From positions 1 through 29,027 of the forward strand of contig DATGIQ010000237.1 in the NCBI GenBank assembly GCA_035295665.1: a stretch of 29,027 bases of DNA. The letters are read 5' to 3'. The stretch comes from DATGIQ01 sp035295665. Its GTDB lineage: Bacteria > Planctomycetota > Planctomycetia > Gemmatales > Gemmataceae. The notes below the pieces were generated by a model. It made no database searches and was not told where the DNA came from. It saw only the letters and a program-made list of their open reading frames with translations. Below, one piece after another: positions 1 to 9,299 of this stretch. Both the position numbers and the translations under genes were made by a program. The first letter of the stretch is position 1, and the number at the start of each line of letters is the position of its first letter.

Positions 1-554
1 AGCCGGCTCCAAACGGTTCCCTCCTTCAATCCGAGCTGGCGTGCGGCCGCGGCTCGACTCTGCCCTTCCCAGAAGCACAACACGAAGGGTGCTCGGTACT
101 TCTCCGGGAGGCGCTCGATTTCCTCATCGAGGATGGATTGCACTTCTTTCCAGGCGATGTCCCACGGAGGATTCGGAGACGGTAGCGTCTTCGCTTTGCC
201 CTCGTGTGTTCGTCGCCGGATGGCTGCCTTTCGTGCGTTCATGGCGGTGCGATAAGCGACTCCATGGAGCCAACTGGCCAGTGCCTCGGGTTTGCGGATC
301 GAGCCGGCATTGCGCGCCAGCACCAAGAAGGTGGCCTGGAACGCGTCCTCAGCGTCCTGCAAATGGTGGAGCACATGCCGGCAGATGCCCAGGACCATGG
401 GCCCATGCCGGCGGACCAGCGCCGTAAAGGCCGTCTGATCTTGGTGCGTGGAAAACTCCGCGAGCAGTTGGCAGTCGGTCAAGTCGCTGGCCTTGTTCAC
501 AGCGGCGAGCCGCCGAATGTGCCCGAGGACGGCGTCGAGTTGTCCTTTTGCCAT
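1..554 (-). CDS. ECF-type RNA polymerase sigma factor, C-terminus cut by window edge
   Basis: The minus-strand frame is open from the ATG at 554 to the window start, giving 184 residues with no stop. Residues 27-104 form sigma region 2, with the motif DAEDAFQATFLVLARNA at 68-84 and ASWLHGVAYRTA just after it. A short linker follows, and region 4.1/4.2 begins at LPEKYRAPFVLCFWEG (149-164) and QLGLKEGTVWSR (173-184). This is the planctomycete-type ECF sigma-70 pattern, which directs RNA polymerase to a small regulon. Family members often carry a long C-terminal extension (WD40 or membrane sensor), and whether this one does lies outside the window. A GGAG lies about 10 nt before the ATG. No anti-sigma gene is visible on this side. 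The family call is firm; the target genes are unknown. Confidence 0.9.
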   Translation of the reverse strand, partial: MAKGQLDAVLGHIRRLAAVNKASDLTDCQLLAEFSTHQDQTAFTALVRRHGPMVLGICRHVLHHLQDAEDAFQATFLVLARNAGSIRKPEALASWLHGVAYRTAMNARKAAIRRRTHEGKAKTLPSPNPPWDIAWKEVQSILDEEIERLPEKYRAPFVLCFWEGQSRAAAARQLGLKEGTVWSR

Positions 555-853
555 GTGTTTGCGTCTCCAGATCGGCGTGTGCCTTCATAGGAATAGTAGC
601 CAGTGGCGGTAAATCCTTCGCATTTTTTGGTGATTCATCCCAATCATCTCCTGGCCGGGACCTTTGGAGCGCGTACTCAACCTGACTTCCCTGCGGATCG
701 CCATGCCCGTTGACGCACAAACCAATCGGCTGAACGATGTGGTAGGATCGCAGCCCCAGAAAATATTGGGACCCCCCGTCCGAATAACCTTACAATCGTT
801 GAGACCAAGATTCCTCAGCGTGGTCGCAAATACCTACCAAGGAAGGAAAGAGC

Positions 854-1948
854 GTGGATCGCGCAACTAGTGGCGTTATGCACCAGATGCTTGGTGCGAT
901 GCTGATCTTCCTTGGGCTTTTCTTGGTCAACTTACTCAATGGTGCATCGAGCCCCGCTTGCGACCACCAAGATCTGGTCATTGAAGAGGTCTATTTTCGC
1001 CAAGGAGACAATGTCCTGGCGGGGTCGCTCTTTCGGCCCAGGCTCGCTGGCCAGCACCCGGCAATCATTCTGATCCTGGGCTCTGGAGCGCAGGATCGAG
1101 CCTATGGCGGCGTGGGCACGGCTCTGGGAATGCACTTTGCCCGTCACGGCTTCGTGTGCCTGGCCTGGGACAAACCTGGCGTCGGTAAATCGTCGGGGGA
1201 TTATCAGACGCAAACTTTCCGGGACCGAGCCGATGAGGCACTGGCAGCGATGCGATTCCTCCGAGGAAGAGATGAGGTGCGCCCCGACCGCATCGGCATC
1301 TGGGGCCATAGCCAGGGCGGGATGGTTGCACCGCTGGCTGCCTCGCGGAGCAGCGACGTGGCATTCGTCATCGAGGTTGCGGGCTGGCAAGGACCAGCCT
1401 GGCAACAAGATCCGGTTCGGGTTGAGGCCGAGCTACGGGCCGCCAATTTTTCCGAAGCGGACATTCAAAAGGCGGTCGCCTTCACCCGGATGCGGATGGA
1501 CCTCATTCGCGGAACGGGTCCGTTTGAGGAACTGGAAAAGGCCCAGGATAGGGTTCACAAGTTCTCTTGGTTCAAGGCTGTCCACCGCTGTGACCGGGGA
1601 CTCTTCTACTCGGCACGGCGACTCGTCGAATACGATTCGGAGGCGAGCTGGGAGAAGGTCCGCTGCCCCGTCCTGGCGATCTACGGCGACAAAGATGTTT
1701 CGTCGGGACCGCCGGAAGGGCTCTTAGCCATTATTCGCCGCGGTCTAAGGAAGGCGGGGAACCAGGATCTTACGATTGCCATCTACCCCGATGCCGATCA
1801 TTCGCTCTGCAAGACGGAGGCCAGTGGCCGAAAGGAGCGCGACAAGCAAGCTGAGCGGCAGAAGACAGCAGACGCTCCCAATTTCGTACCCGGTTATCTG
1901 GATGAGATGACCACCTGGCTGAACAAGAGAGTTGGTTCCCGGCCATGA
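854..1948 (+). CDS. Exported alpha/beta hydrolase (dienelactone hydrolase/acyl-peptidase-like)
   Basis: This is a 364-residue serine hydrolase. A hydrophobic segment at about 13-29 acts as signal peptide or anchor, so the enzyme is probably periplasmic. The nucleophile elbow GHSQGG (151-156) places the catalytic serine at 153. The acid is probably Asp281 in YGDKD and the base His316 in DADHS, which completes the alpha/beta-hydrolase triad. An HG-type oxyanion region is plausible around LILGSGAQDR (73-82). The fold resembles the bacterial families hydrolysing esters or acyl-peptides, but the substrate cannot be read from sequence. The start is a GTG with AAGGAAAG just upstream; in-frame ATGs at residues 9, 12 and 16 are alternatives. 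It converges with the next gene, with 4 bp between the stop codons. Confidence 0.85.
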   Translation: MDRATSGVMHQMLGAMLIFLGLFLVNLLNGASSPACDHQDLVIEEVYFRQGDNVLAGSLFRPRLAGQHPAIILILGSGAQDRAYGGVGTALGMHFARHGFVCLAWDKPGVGKSSGDYQTQTFRDRADEALAAMRFLRGRDEVRPDRIGIWGHSQGGMVAPLAASRSSDVAFVIEVAGWQGPAWQQDPVRVEAELRAANFSEADIQKAVAFTRMRMDLIRGTGPFEELEKAQDRVHKFSWFKAVHRCDRGLFYSARRLVEYDSEASWEKVRCPVLAIYGDKDVSSGPPEGLLAIIRRGLRKAGNQDLTIAIYPDADHSLCKTEASGRKERDKQAERQKTADAPNFVPGYLDEMTTWLNKRVGSRP

Positions 1949-1952
1949 TTTT

Positions 1953-3248
1953 TCAGGCGCTTTTCCGCAGTGGCTGGGATTCGAGATTCAAAAGAAGTCG
2001 CTGTCGTTCCGCCGCGGATTGGTCGAACAGATGGCGGAATAGTGCAGCATGCACTTCGGTTAGAGTGGCTCCGCGTCGGCGCATCACTTCCCGTGCCGTA
2101 TCCAGCAATTGAGACAGGCTCCTGTTCGTTGCCAGCGTACCGTTCCAACACGCGGAGTAGGACGGGAAATATCTCGGTAGAAGTCTTCCCGAGGGCAACA
2201 AATTGCAAAAGATTCCCACGTTCGTTCCGGTATTGAGCAGCGTGCCCAGGCCGATTTTGGTGTGATCCCCCAGGAAGCATCCGACCTTGGTCAAACCGGT
2301 CATCACCGGCCGGCCACCGACGGTCACGGTCACCGGACCGTAATCGTTTCGCAAATCGCTACTCTGGGCCCCGGCACCGATGTTTACCCATTCGCCCACG
2401 TAGCTGTGGCCCAGAAAACCATCGTGATACTTGTTTGTGTGACCGTGGAGGATGCTGGCTTCCACTTCGCCGCCGACTCGGCAATCGGGTCCCAGGGTCG
2501 TGCCGGCTCGTATCTTCGCACCCAGAATGTGGGTGCGTGCACCGATGAAGCAGGGCCCTTCCAGACGGCTAAACGCGGCAACGACGGCTTCCCGGTCGAT
2601 GACCACCGGTCCGCGCGTCGTGTCCGCCACGACCATGGGATCGAGTCGGGCCGTAGGCTCGATGAACAAGCGCTCCGCTGGACCGACTAACGCCAGGGTA
2701 GCTTGCGACCGGCGTGGGAACGGTCCGGTGGCCATGAGCCGGTAGTCCGCGCTCAGTTGCTCCGCGTTCCGTTCGATCAGGTCCCACAGGTAGCGGATCA
2801 GAGAGCCGCCCGCCGGCCGCCGGGGCAACTCGCTTTTCCACGTTCCCAGACAGTCCGCAATCGTATCGGGCGAACAATCGGTGAGATATTCGGCGGGGAC
2901 AATGGCGTAAGCGACTTCGTCTCCAATCATCGCCGCACATGGTCCGCTGGGGCACGGTCTCCGGACTGGGTCGCCGCCCAGGGTAGGCGGAAGCCAGCGG
3001 GCATTCACCAAGGCCGTGGCCTCCGAACGTAGCCAGGCCAGATCGTTGATGGGAATGCACGGCTGCTGAGAGCGAAACAGGGGGGCCAGATACGATCGAA
3101 TGAGGACACCGACTTCCGATCCGGGAAAGGCACGATATTGTTTGCTGCGGAGCGAATCCAGACCGCAGAGAAGCTCGAAGGCAGGCCGGGTGAGGACAAG
3201 TGGTTCGAGGTCGGCGACGTGGTGATCCTCGAACAGACAAAGACGCAT
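1953..3248 (-). CDS. GlmU-like bifunctional sugar nucleotidyltransferase/acyltransferase
   Basis: This 431-residue protein has two halves. The N-terminal part (CLFEDHHVADLEPLVLTRP, residues 3-21) matches the start of the alternative bacterial GlmU family, in which a divergent nucleotidyltransferase domain is fused to an acetyltransferase. The C-terminal half (about 215-390) has the hexapeptide periodicity of a left-handed beta helix: FIGARTHILGAKIRAG, VGEWVNIGAGAQSSD, VGCFLGDHTKIGLG. The expected product is an activated amino sugar such as UDP-GlcNAc for cell-surface polymers; this is inferred from the family. The start is the second in-frame ATG, because AAAGGAG sits 7-8 nt before it. The ATG 7 codons upstream (3269) has no such site. 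It is not in an evident operon. Confidence 0.82.
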   Translation of the reverse strand: MRLCLFEDHHVADLEPLVLTRPAFELLCGLDSLRSKQYRAFPGSEVGVLIRSYLAPLFRSQQPCIPINDLAWLRSEATALVNARWLPPTLGGDPVRRPCPSGPCAAMIGDEVAYAIVPAEYLTDCSPDTIADCLGTWKSELPRRPAGGSLIRYLWDLIERNAEQLSADYRLMATGPFPRRSQATLALVGPAERLFIEPTARLDPMVVADTTRGPVVIDREAVVAAFSRLEGPCFIGARTHILGAKIRAGTTLGPDCRVGGEVEASILHGHTNKYHDGFLGHSYVGEWVNIGAGAQSSDLRNDYGPVTVTVGGRPVMTGLTKVGCFLGDHTKIGLGTLLNTGTNVGIFCNLLPSGRLLPRYFPSYSACWNGTLATNRSLSQLLDTAREVMRRRGATLTEVHAALFRHLFDQSAAERQRLLLNLESQPLRKSA

Positions 3249-3642
3249 GACCCAACTCCTTTTGGGCATCCGTGTTCAGTCGGGAGAGGGCGTGCCCTCG
3301 CGCCGATGAGCAAGCGGGCTGCCGCGGGCACCAGGCAATCCCAGGGCAAACGAGCCGAATTATAGCGGAGATCCGGCCTTGTTTCCTAGCCCGAAAGGAT
3401 GATGCTTAAGGAGGATGCGTGCAGAGAGCCGGCTGGGTCGGTGGCACGCTGGCCAACAAGAAAAGTGACTATTCACACCACAGAATTGGGACCAGATCGA
3501 CGAGACGTGCTGATCCTGTGGCTTATTTCCGCCCCGCCGTGGCAAAACTCCCGGGCAAACCGCGACCGCAGTGGCACTCGGACCGATGCGCGTTGATACT
3601 TCGGGTAGGATGTTATCGCAATCGATTTTCGGAGGAGTGAGG
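3249..3642. other. Intergenic region between divergent genes
   Basis: This 394-bp stretch separates the GlmU-like gene (minus) from the small membrane protein gene (plus), so it should hold both promoters. I see no convincing ORF, RNA gene or repeat, and no -35/-10 pair good enough to annotate. The only clear site is GGAGGAG just before 3643, the ribosome binding site of the next gene. Confidence 0.5.
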
Positions 3643-3915
3643 ATGCCCAATGATGCCAAGCTCGGCCTCATTGTTGGAGTAGCCGTCGTCCTTGTGATTT
3701 CTGTCGTTTTCTACCGCAAGGAACCGGTGCCATCCGCTTCCCGGGGGGCCGAGCCGGCCGCCGCGGCCGTTGGGTCCAGCAGCACTTCCACGACCCCGCC
3801 CCACAACATGAATGTATCCACGAGAGGGAGAGCCCCGGAAGCAGGGAAGCCCGTGGACCCATCGTTATCGGGCCCCGCGATCTTGGCTGCGGGTTCCGAG
3901 CCAGACGGGCCGTAA
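3643..3915 (+). CDS. Small membrane-anchored protein of unknown function
   Basis: This is a 90-residue protein. Residues 7-23 (LGLIVGVAVVLVISVVF) form one hydrophobic helix followed by the positive YRK, so the protein is probably anchored with its tail on the other side of the membrane. The tail is low-complexity and rich in Ala, Ser, Pro and Gly. The start follows a strong GGAGGAGTGAGG site; the longer frame from 3571 has no such signal. It ends 2 bp from the convergent neighbour. MPNDAKLGL resembles openings of short planctomycete proteins that sometimes carry a LysM domain after the helix, but no such domain is present here. Function unknown. Confidence 0.62.
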   Translation: MPNDAKLGLIVGVAVVLVISVVFYRKEPVPSASRGAEPAAAAVGSSSTSTTPPHNMNVSTRGRAPEAGKPVDPSLSGPAILAAGSEPDGP

Positions 3916-3917
3916 CC

Positions 3918-4634
3918 TTAAAACCATCCCTGTGGAAGAAACGGTCCGATCAGCGTGTAGAGCCCCAGCGCGATTCCCAGTAGGACAAGCACGAACAAAA
4001 GCCCGGTGGAAACCCAGGCACCGGTACTGGCGTCGCGTTCTTCCCGTTCCGCCGGAACGGCGCGGAGCTTATCCAGGGCAGGGTACGGTTCACGGCGTAG
4101 CGGCAAGATTTCCGGCGTGCTGGCCGGGCGAGCCGACGGAGCGGACGATGCGGGAGGGATTGGCCGTGCGGGAGCAGAGGAACTGCCCGAGGGTGGTGGT
4201 TTGACACGGAACACCTTCACGTCTTCTTCCGCATTGCCAGCGCCCGGGCGGAGGCCCGATTCGATCCCTGAATTGGTCCTCGTCGCCGGCGTCGTGGAAG
4301 ATCCGGGGATGGCGTGCGTCCCGCTCTGCCGCAAACCTTCCAGCAGATTCTCCGCCTTTTCGTACGGATGATTGCGGCGCAGAGCGGTGACGTAATTCTG
4401 TACGTCCGCTGATTTCATGGCCTCGGCGAAGGAGCTGTACGGTTTGAGCAGATGGTGCGGGTTATGCTGGAGGAGCCGGCCACGCAGCCGCTCGGCTTCA
4501 TCCTGTTGGCCGGCGGCCAAGGCGGCGTCGGCGGCTAGTACCAAGAATCGGTCGCGCATCTGCGCCTGTCCCTGCCGCCCATAATCCTCAGCCAATTCGC
4601 GGTAGATCCGTGTTACCTGTTCGGCGGAAGGCAT
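3918..4634 (-). CDS. Helical protein with C-terminal membrane anchor, function unknown
   Basis: This 238-residue protein has three parts. Residues 1-110 are predicted helical and TPR-like in flavour (EQVTRIYRELAEDYGRQGQ, LAADAALAAGQQDEAERLR). Residues about 110-200 are low-complexity and rich in Pro, Ser, Ala and Arg. The C-terminus carries one strong hydrophobic helix (TGLLFVLVLLGIALGLYTLI), so the protein looks tail-anchored. The start at MPSAEQ is chosen because GGAG lies about 9 nt upstream and the helical domain begins there. The open frame extends to 4808 but that extension overlaps the CoA-transferase start. It diverges from the CaiB/BaiF gene across about 160 bp. I do not recognise the family. 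Confidence 0.68.
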   Translation of the reverse strand: MPSAEQVTRIYRELAEDYGRQGQAQMRDRFLVLAADAALAAGQQDEAERLRGRLLQHNPHHLLKPYSSFAEAMKSADVQNYVTALRRNHPYEKAENLLEGLRQSGTHAIPGSSTTPATRTNSGIESGLRPGAGNAEEDVKVFRVKPPPSGSSSAPARPIPPASSAPSARPASTPEILPLRREPYPALDKLRAVPAEREERDASTGAWVSTGLLFVLVLLGIALGLYTLIGPFLPQGWF

Positions 4635-4796
4635 CGGTCGTCTCCAGGATGGGTAAATCCGCCTCGTCCCCCAACTCTCTACAATAATTGATGGCATTCG
4701 CTTTGGCGAGTCCGTCTGCGACCGGCCCTCGCCGTCGGCCGACCAGCACCGGACGGGAGAGGCGCACACTCCGGATTTGCAGGCCGAGGAGATTGC

Positions 4797-5999
4797 ATGC
4801 CCACCCATTCCACCCTTCCGTTGGCCGATGTCCGCGTTCTCGATGCTTCCCGGGTGCTGGCCGGGCCGTTTTGTGGTCAGCTGCTCGGCGATCTGGGGGC
4901 GGACGTGATCAAAGTGGAACGTCCCGGCAGCGGCGATGAAACCCGCGCCTGGGGTCCTCCCTTCGTCGGCGCGCTGAGCGCCTATTACCTATCCTGCAAT
5001 CGCAACAAGCGTGCCATCACGCTCGATTTGGCTCACGGAGAAGGGCTGCAATTGTTTCAGCAGTTGGTCCGCAAATGCGATGTCCTGCTGGAGAATTTTC
5101 GTTCGGCCAGCGCGGACCGCCTGGGGCTGAGCCCGGAGAAGCTCCTGGCGCTGAACCCCCGACTCATTGTCTGCTCGATCTCGGGGTTTGGTCGGACGGG
5201 GCCCCTGAGCGAGCTGCCCGGTTATGATTTCGCGGTGCAAGCGCTGAGCGGCCTGATGAATATCACCGGGCCGATCGATGGACCGCCTTGCAAGGTCGGC
5301 GTCGCCGTGACGGATGTCTTGACTGGGTTGTATGCGGCGTCGGCCGTGCTGGCCTGTTTGCATGCCCGGTCCCGCTCCGGACATGGCTACGCCGTCGACC
5401 TGGCCCTGCTCGATTGTGCGGTGGCGGCCCAGGTGAACGTGGCTCAGGCTTACTTGACCAGCGGCATCGTGCCGCCGCGCCAGGGGAATGCCCACTTGCA
5501 AATCGTCCCGTATCAGCTGTTCGCCACGGCGGATAGCTGGATCGTGCTGGCCGTCGGGAACGACGGGCAGTGGCAGCGCTTCTGCCGCGCTGCCGGCCGA
5601 AATGATTGGGCCGCCGATCCGCGCTTCACGACGAACATCTTGCGTGTGCAGAATCGCGAGGTCCTGGTGCCGCTGGTGCAAGAAGCCATGAGCCAGGTCA
5701 GCACTGCCGAATGGCAAGAACGGCTGCGTGCCGCGGAGGTGCCTCATGCGCCCGTCTGGGATTACGCCACGCTTTTCGCGCATCCCCAGGCGGCGGCCCG
5801 CGGCTTGCGCGTGACGGTGCACGATGCCGACGGCCGGCCGGTCGATCTCGTTGGGGCTCCCTTCCATATTGCCGGTGCGGCGTTGCCGGATGCGACGATG
5901 CCGCCCCGGTTGGGGCAGGATACCGATCGGGTGTTGAGCGAGCTGCTGGGCGTGGATGCGCAGCGTCTCTCGCGTTTGCGGCAGCAGGGAGTGATTTGA
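4797..5999 (+). CDS. CaiB/BaiF family (class III) CoA-transferase
   Basis: This 400-residue protein matches the usual family length. It opens with the hallmark LADVRVLDASRVLAGPFCGQ (residues 9-28), then LGDLGADVIKVERP and FRSASADRLGLS. The catalytic aspartate that forms the acyl-CoA anhydride intermediate is most likely Asp173 in VTDVLTGLYA, equivalent to Asp169 of formyl-CoA transferase. The C-terminal part (VPHAPVWDYATLFAHPQ) is also typical. The family moves CoA between carboxylic acids (oxalate/formate, carnitine, bile acids, succinate/malate types); the substrate here is unknown. The ATG follows GAGGAG at 5-6 nt. It stands alone, with no acyl-CoA genes nearby to suggest a pathway. Confidence 0.92.
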   Translation: MPTHSTLPLADVRVLDASRVLAGPFCGQLLGDLGADVIKVERPGSGDETRAWGPPFVGALSAYYLSCNRNKRAITLDLAHGEGLQLFQQLVRKCDVLLENFRSASADRLGLSPEKLLALNPRLIVCSISGFGRTGPLSELPGYDFAVQALSGLMNITGPIDGPPCKVGVAVTDVLTGLYAASAVLACLHARSRSGHGYAVDLALLDCAVAAQVNVAQAYLTSGIVPPRQGNAHLQIVPYQLFATADSWIVLAVGNDGQWQRFCRAAGRNDWAADPRFTTNILRVQNREVLVPLVQEAMSQVSTAEWQERLRAAEVPHAPVWDYATLFAHPQAAARGLRVTVHDADGRPVDLVGAPFHIAGAALPDATMPPRLGQDTDRVLSELLGVDAQRLSRLRQQGVI

Positions 6000-6029
6000 G
6001 ACCGCAGGAATCTCGCCGCTTCCGCGTCC

Positions 6030-8585
6030 TCATTCATAAGCAATCGCCTCGGTGATTCGGATCCGCAGTGCACGCAGCGCCGGCCAACAACCGGCCAGAG
6101 TGGCCAGAACCAACGTCAGGCCGATCAAGACGCCCGCCGCCTGCCAGGAAATCCGCAACGGGAAGAGGAACCCGGATTCTTCCACCATGATAACGCGGAT
6201 CGCGTACCACTCCAGCGGGATGCCGAAGAGGATGCCGATCACCGAGCCGATCAAGCCCATCAGCATTGCCTCCGCCAACACCGAGCGAAGCACCTGCCCC
6301 TGCGAGGCGCCGATGGCCCGGAGCAGCCCTAACTCACGGCGGCGTTGCAGAACAGAAATGAGCAACGCCGTCACGACGCCGAGCCCAGCGACGATGCCCA
6401 CGATTGCCTCCTGCACGTAGAGCAGGCCGTACAGCCGCCGGATCGCGGAAGATACTCCCTGCCGCAATTCGCCGCGGGTGATCGCGACTAACCCATGCTC
6501 CGCTCCCCAACGGCGGCCCAACGTTTCACGCACCGATTCGGTATCGCCCTTGGGGTTACGAAGATAGACATCGAAGAGATCGATCAATGGATCGCCAAAC
6601 TGCTGGCGATAGAAGGCGCGGTTGATGAACACCGCCCCGCGGTTCCAGGTGTAATCCACCAGCGTGCCGACCACTTGCAACTCGAGTGGCCCTTTCGGGC
6701 TCGGAATCCGAAGCCGGTCGCCCGCGCCGACGCCGTAGAGAACGGTGAAATTCTCCGAAACCAAAACGGTACCGGGTTCGGACAAACGACGGTAGTTTTG
6801 ACGCTGCGTGGCCGGGATGCGGGGCGACGTGATGGAAAAGTTCGTAATGTCCACCGCGATCAGCGAGATGATCTTGTTCTGATAATCGATGCGCTGAAAT
6901 CGAACGGGGATGACGGCCTCCACTTCCGGCATGGCCGCGATCTGTTGCCCCAGGCCATCGCGCATCGGGACGGTTTGGCCTCCGGTAGTGATCGGTCCAT
7001 TGGAGGTCACGAACAAATCGGCAGCGATCAATCCATCCAGCCAGGCGAAAATGGCATCCTCGCTGGTCGTGATGATGCCGGCTGTCTCGAACATCAGTGC
7101 CACGACGGCGGCGACGGCGGCAATGACCAATCCCGTGCGGCGAGGGCTGCGCGTCAGGTTGTCCGCGGCGAGGCGGCCGTAGATTCCCAGCAGCAGCCGG
7201 CTGACCGGTTGCAGCAAGCGTGCCACCTGGGTCGCCAAGAGCGGCGTGGCCACCAGCAAGCCCAGAAAAATCAGCACGATGCAGCCGAAGCTTCCCGCCC
7301 GGTTCGGCAGCCGATCCCGCAACGCCAGGCTAGCGATGCCGGCGGCGATCAGCGAGCTGCTGCTGCCTAGCGGGAGCAGGGACGCGGTCCATCTTCGCCG
7401 CGGGGGAGTCCGCCGCACAACCGCAGCCGGTTCGTGCAAGGCAGCCTGGATCGCCGGCACCAGTGCGGCCAAGAGGGAAGTGAGCAAGCCCGCAAGGACG
7501 GCAACGGTAAAGAGCGTTGGGCTGATGCTCGGCGGACGAGCCTCCAGAGGCACAAAAATGTCCGTCAAGACCTGTTCGATCGCACCCAACCCAACGTGTG
7601 CCAGGGCCGCGCCCAGGGGAACGCCACCGAGCGCCCCGCCCAGGCCGAGCACCCCTGCTTCGCCGGCAAAGAGGGCAGCGATCTGCCCGCGCGTCGCCCC
7701 CAGGGAGCGGAGAATGCCGATCTCGGGACTCCGCTCCGCCACACTGACCGAGAGCGCGTTGTAAACCAAAAAGAGCCCCACCACCAACGCAGCCAGACCG
7801 CCAAGCGAAAATGCCACCTCCAGCCCAGCCATGACATCACGGACGGAGTCCACATCGGCTTCGGGAGTACGGACTGCCGCTTTGCCGCCAACGTGTTCCT
7901 CCAGCCGGCGGCGAACTTCGTCCCGGTCGGCACGCGGTTCCAGGGCCACGCCGATCTCCGTGACCACGTCCGGCTGTCCCAGGACCTTGGCTGCATCGGC
8001 GAGGTTCATCACCAGGATGTTCCCGCCCAATCCTGCCGCGGCCCCATGGGCATCGATCGTGCCGGCTCCGGAGAGCTGTTGCTCCTGTCCGCCCGCGCGC
8101 ACCCGGATCGTCCGGATATCTTGGCCAAGACTTTCCGCCAGCCCTTGACCCACGAATACGGCCTTCCGTCCCGGCAAAAATGCGAGGGGATTGGTCACCC
8201 GGACTTCCAGTCCCCACGGATTGTCGGCCATTTTGTCGCCAGTGAACGAGACGCCGAGCAGCAAGGCCGATCGGCTGCTCAGCCCCGGGAGAACGGCTCG
8301 GCCAAGCACGATCGGTCGAAGATGCCGCACCCCGGGAATTCGAGCCCGTGCTAATTCCTGGACCAATGCACGCGGGACGCCAAAATCGCTGTTGCTGATT
8401 TGCAAATCGTACGTGCCGGCCAGGGGATTAATGGCGGCCTGGCCGGCCTGGACCATGGTTTGCTTGAGCATCTGGGTAGCGACGAGGATAGCCACGCCGA
8501 GTGCGATACTGACCACGATCAGGATCGCCCGCGACCAGCGCCGGCGCAAATAACGCAGGCTAAGGGTGCGGTACAGAGAGAGCAT
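6030..8585 (-). CDS. ABC transporter permease, FtsX/MacB type
   Basis: This roughly 851-residue inner-membrane permease has an N-terminal TM helix (RAILIVVSIALGVAILVA, about 20-38) and a large extracytoplasmic domain. An FtsX helix bundle follows at about 265-385 (LRSLGATRGQIAALFAGEAG), then further TM helices, a second outside domain and a C-terminal FtsX bundle with LGLLRAIGASQGQVLRSVLAEA. Two FtsX units in one chain is the arrangement of LolC/E- or MacB-like and YbbP-like exporters, which move lipoproteins, peptides or other hydrophobic cargo. The start at MLSLYRTLSLRY is preferred because GAGG lies just upstream; the longer frame starts at 8609. It overlaps the end of the ATPase gene by 26 bp, so the pair is co-translated. 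Substrate unknown. Confidence 0.88.
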   Translation of the reverse strand: MLSLYRTLSLRYLRRRWSRAILIVVSIALGVAILVATQMLKQTMVQAGQAAINPLAGTYDLQISNSDFGVPRALVQELARARIPGVRHLRPIVLGRAVLPGLSSRSALLLGVSFTGDKMADNPWGLEVRVTNPLAFLPGRKAVFVGQGLAESLGQDIRTIRVRAGGQEQQLSGAGTIDAHGAAAGLGGNILVMNLADAAKVLGQPDVVTEIGVALEPRADRDEVRRRLEEHVGGKAAVRTPEADVDSVRDVMAGLEVAFSLGGLAALVVGLFLVYNALSVSVAERSPEIGILRSLGATRGQIAALFAGEAGVLGLGGALGGVPLGAALAHVGLGAIEQVLTDIFVPLEARPPSISPTLFTVAVLAGLLTSLLAALVPAIQAALHEPAAVVRRTPPRRRWTASLLPLGSSSSLIAAGIASLALRDRLPNRAGSFGCIVLIFLGLLVATPLLATQVARLLQPVSRLLLGIYGRLAADNLTRSPRRTGLVIAAVAAVVALMFETAGIITTSEDAIFAWLDGLIAADLFVTSNGPITTGGQTVPMRDGLGQQIAAMPEVEAVIPVRFQRIDYQNKIISLIAVDITNFSITSPRIPATQRQNYRRLSEPGTVLVSENFTVLYGVGAGDRLRIPSPKGPLELQVVGTLVDYTWNRGAVFINRAFYRQQFGDPLIDLFDVYLRNPKGDTESVRETLGRRWGAEHGLVAITRGELRQGVSSAIRRLYGLLYVQEAIVGIVAGLGVVTALLISVLQRRRELGLLRAIGASQGQVLRSVLAEAMLMGLIGSVIGILFGIPLEWYAIRVIMVEESGFLFPLRISWQAAGVLIGLTLVLATLAGCWPALRALRIRITEAIAYE

Positions 8586-9270
8586 GCTGGCCTCGCAACA
8601 GTTTCTCACCGTCCACCAGGCCGTCCCGGATTATGACGATACGATCGGCGTGGGCCGCGGCGGCCGGGTCATGCGTTACCATGACGACGGTTCGGCGTCC
8701 AGCTTCGGGCAGGGCGCGAAGGATGGCCAACAGTTCGGCGCTGGCGGCCGAATCGAGGTTCCCGGTCGGTTCATCGCAGAGCACGGCTTGGGGCTCCATG
8801 ACCAGAGCACGGGCGATGGCCACGCGCTGCATCTCCCCGCCAGAGAGCTCCTCGGAAAAGTGCTCGGCCCGCGCGTTCAGCCCCAACCGCTCCAGAGCCT
8901 GGCGGGCGCGCGGCAGGGCCTGGCTACGCGATTCACCGTTCAAAAGGAGGGGCAGCGCGACATTTTCCGCCGCGGTCAGGGTCGGCAGCAGGTTGAAGAA
9001 CTGAAACACGAAGCCGATATGCTGGCGGCGCAGCAGCGCCCGTTCACGGTCGGAGAGCGTCTGCAAATCACGGCCCTGGAAGAGGGCCCGGCCGCTCGTT
9101 GGCGTATCCAGAGCGCCCAGGAGATGCATCAATGTCGATTTGCCGGAACCGCTCGGCCCCATGATGGAGACAAACTCACCTGCGGCGATGCGCAGACTCA
9201 CACCGCGCAGGGCATGCACCTCACGCCGGCCCTGCTGGTAGGTCTTCGTGACATCTTGCAATTCCATCAT
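8560..9270 (-). CDS. ABC transporter ATPase, LolD/MacB type
   Basis: This is a 236-residue nucleotide-binding protein. Walker A is GPSGSGKST (39-47), the Q-loop lies in FVFQFFNLLPTLTAAENV, the signature is LSGGEMQR, Walker B is AVLCDEPTGNLD and the H-loop is VMVTHD. QFFNLLPTLTA and the GNLDS tail are typical of the LolD/MacB/FtsE subgroup that pairs with FtsX-fold permeases. It powers the permease encoded directly downstream and overlapping it. No membrane-fusion protein gene accompanies the pair in this window. The start is ATG at 9270 (or the next codon) with only a weak ribosome binding site. It lies 29 bp after the Uma2 gene on the same strand, so a three-gene transcript is possible. Confidence 0.92.
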   Translation of the reverse strand: MMELQDVTKTYQQGRREVHALRGVSLRIAAGEFVSIMGPSGSGKSTLMHLLGALDTPTSGRALFQGRDLQTLSDRERALLRRQHIGFVFQFFNLLPTLTAAENVALPLLLNGESRSQALPRARQALERLGLNARAEHFSEELSGGEMQRVAIARALVMEPQAVLCDEPTGNLDSAASAELLAILRALPEAGRRTVVMVTHDPAAAAHADRIVIIRDGLVDGEKLLRGQHALSVPHP

Positions 9271-9299
9271 GAGCGCGTGGCTAATGGGTGGCAGTGGAT

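Noticed and set aside
41..720. Several overlapping open frames on both strands near the window start
   Set aside because: They are out-of-frame shadows of the ECF sigma factor gene, which itself is open to the window edge.
4989..5867. Long minus-strand frame of 292 codons
   Set aside because: Antisense to the CaiB/BaiF CoA-transferase; Arg/His/Gln-rich composition and no domain.
6495..8354. Plus-strand frames of 291, 172 and 306 codons
   Set aside because: Antisense to the FtsX-type permease in GC-rich DNA; no motifs, no ribosome binding sites.
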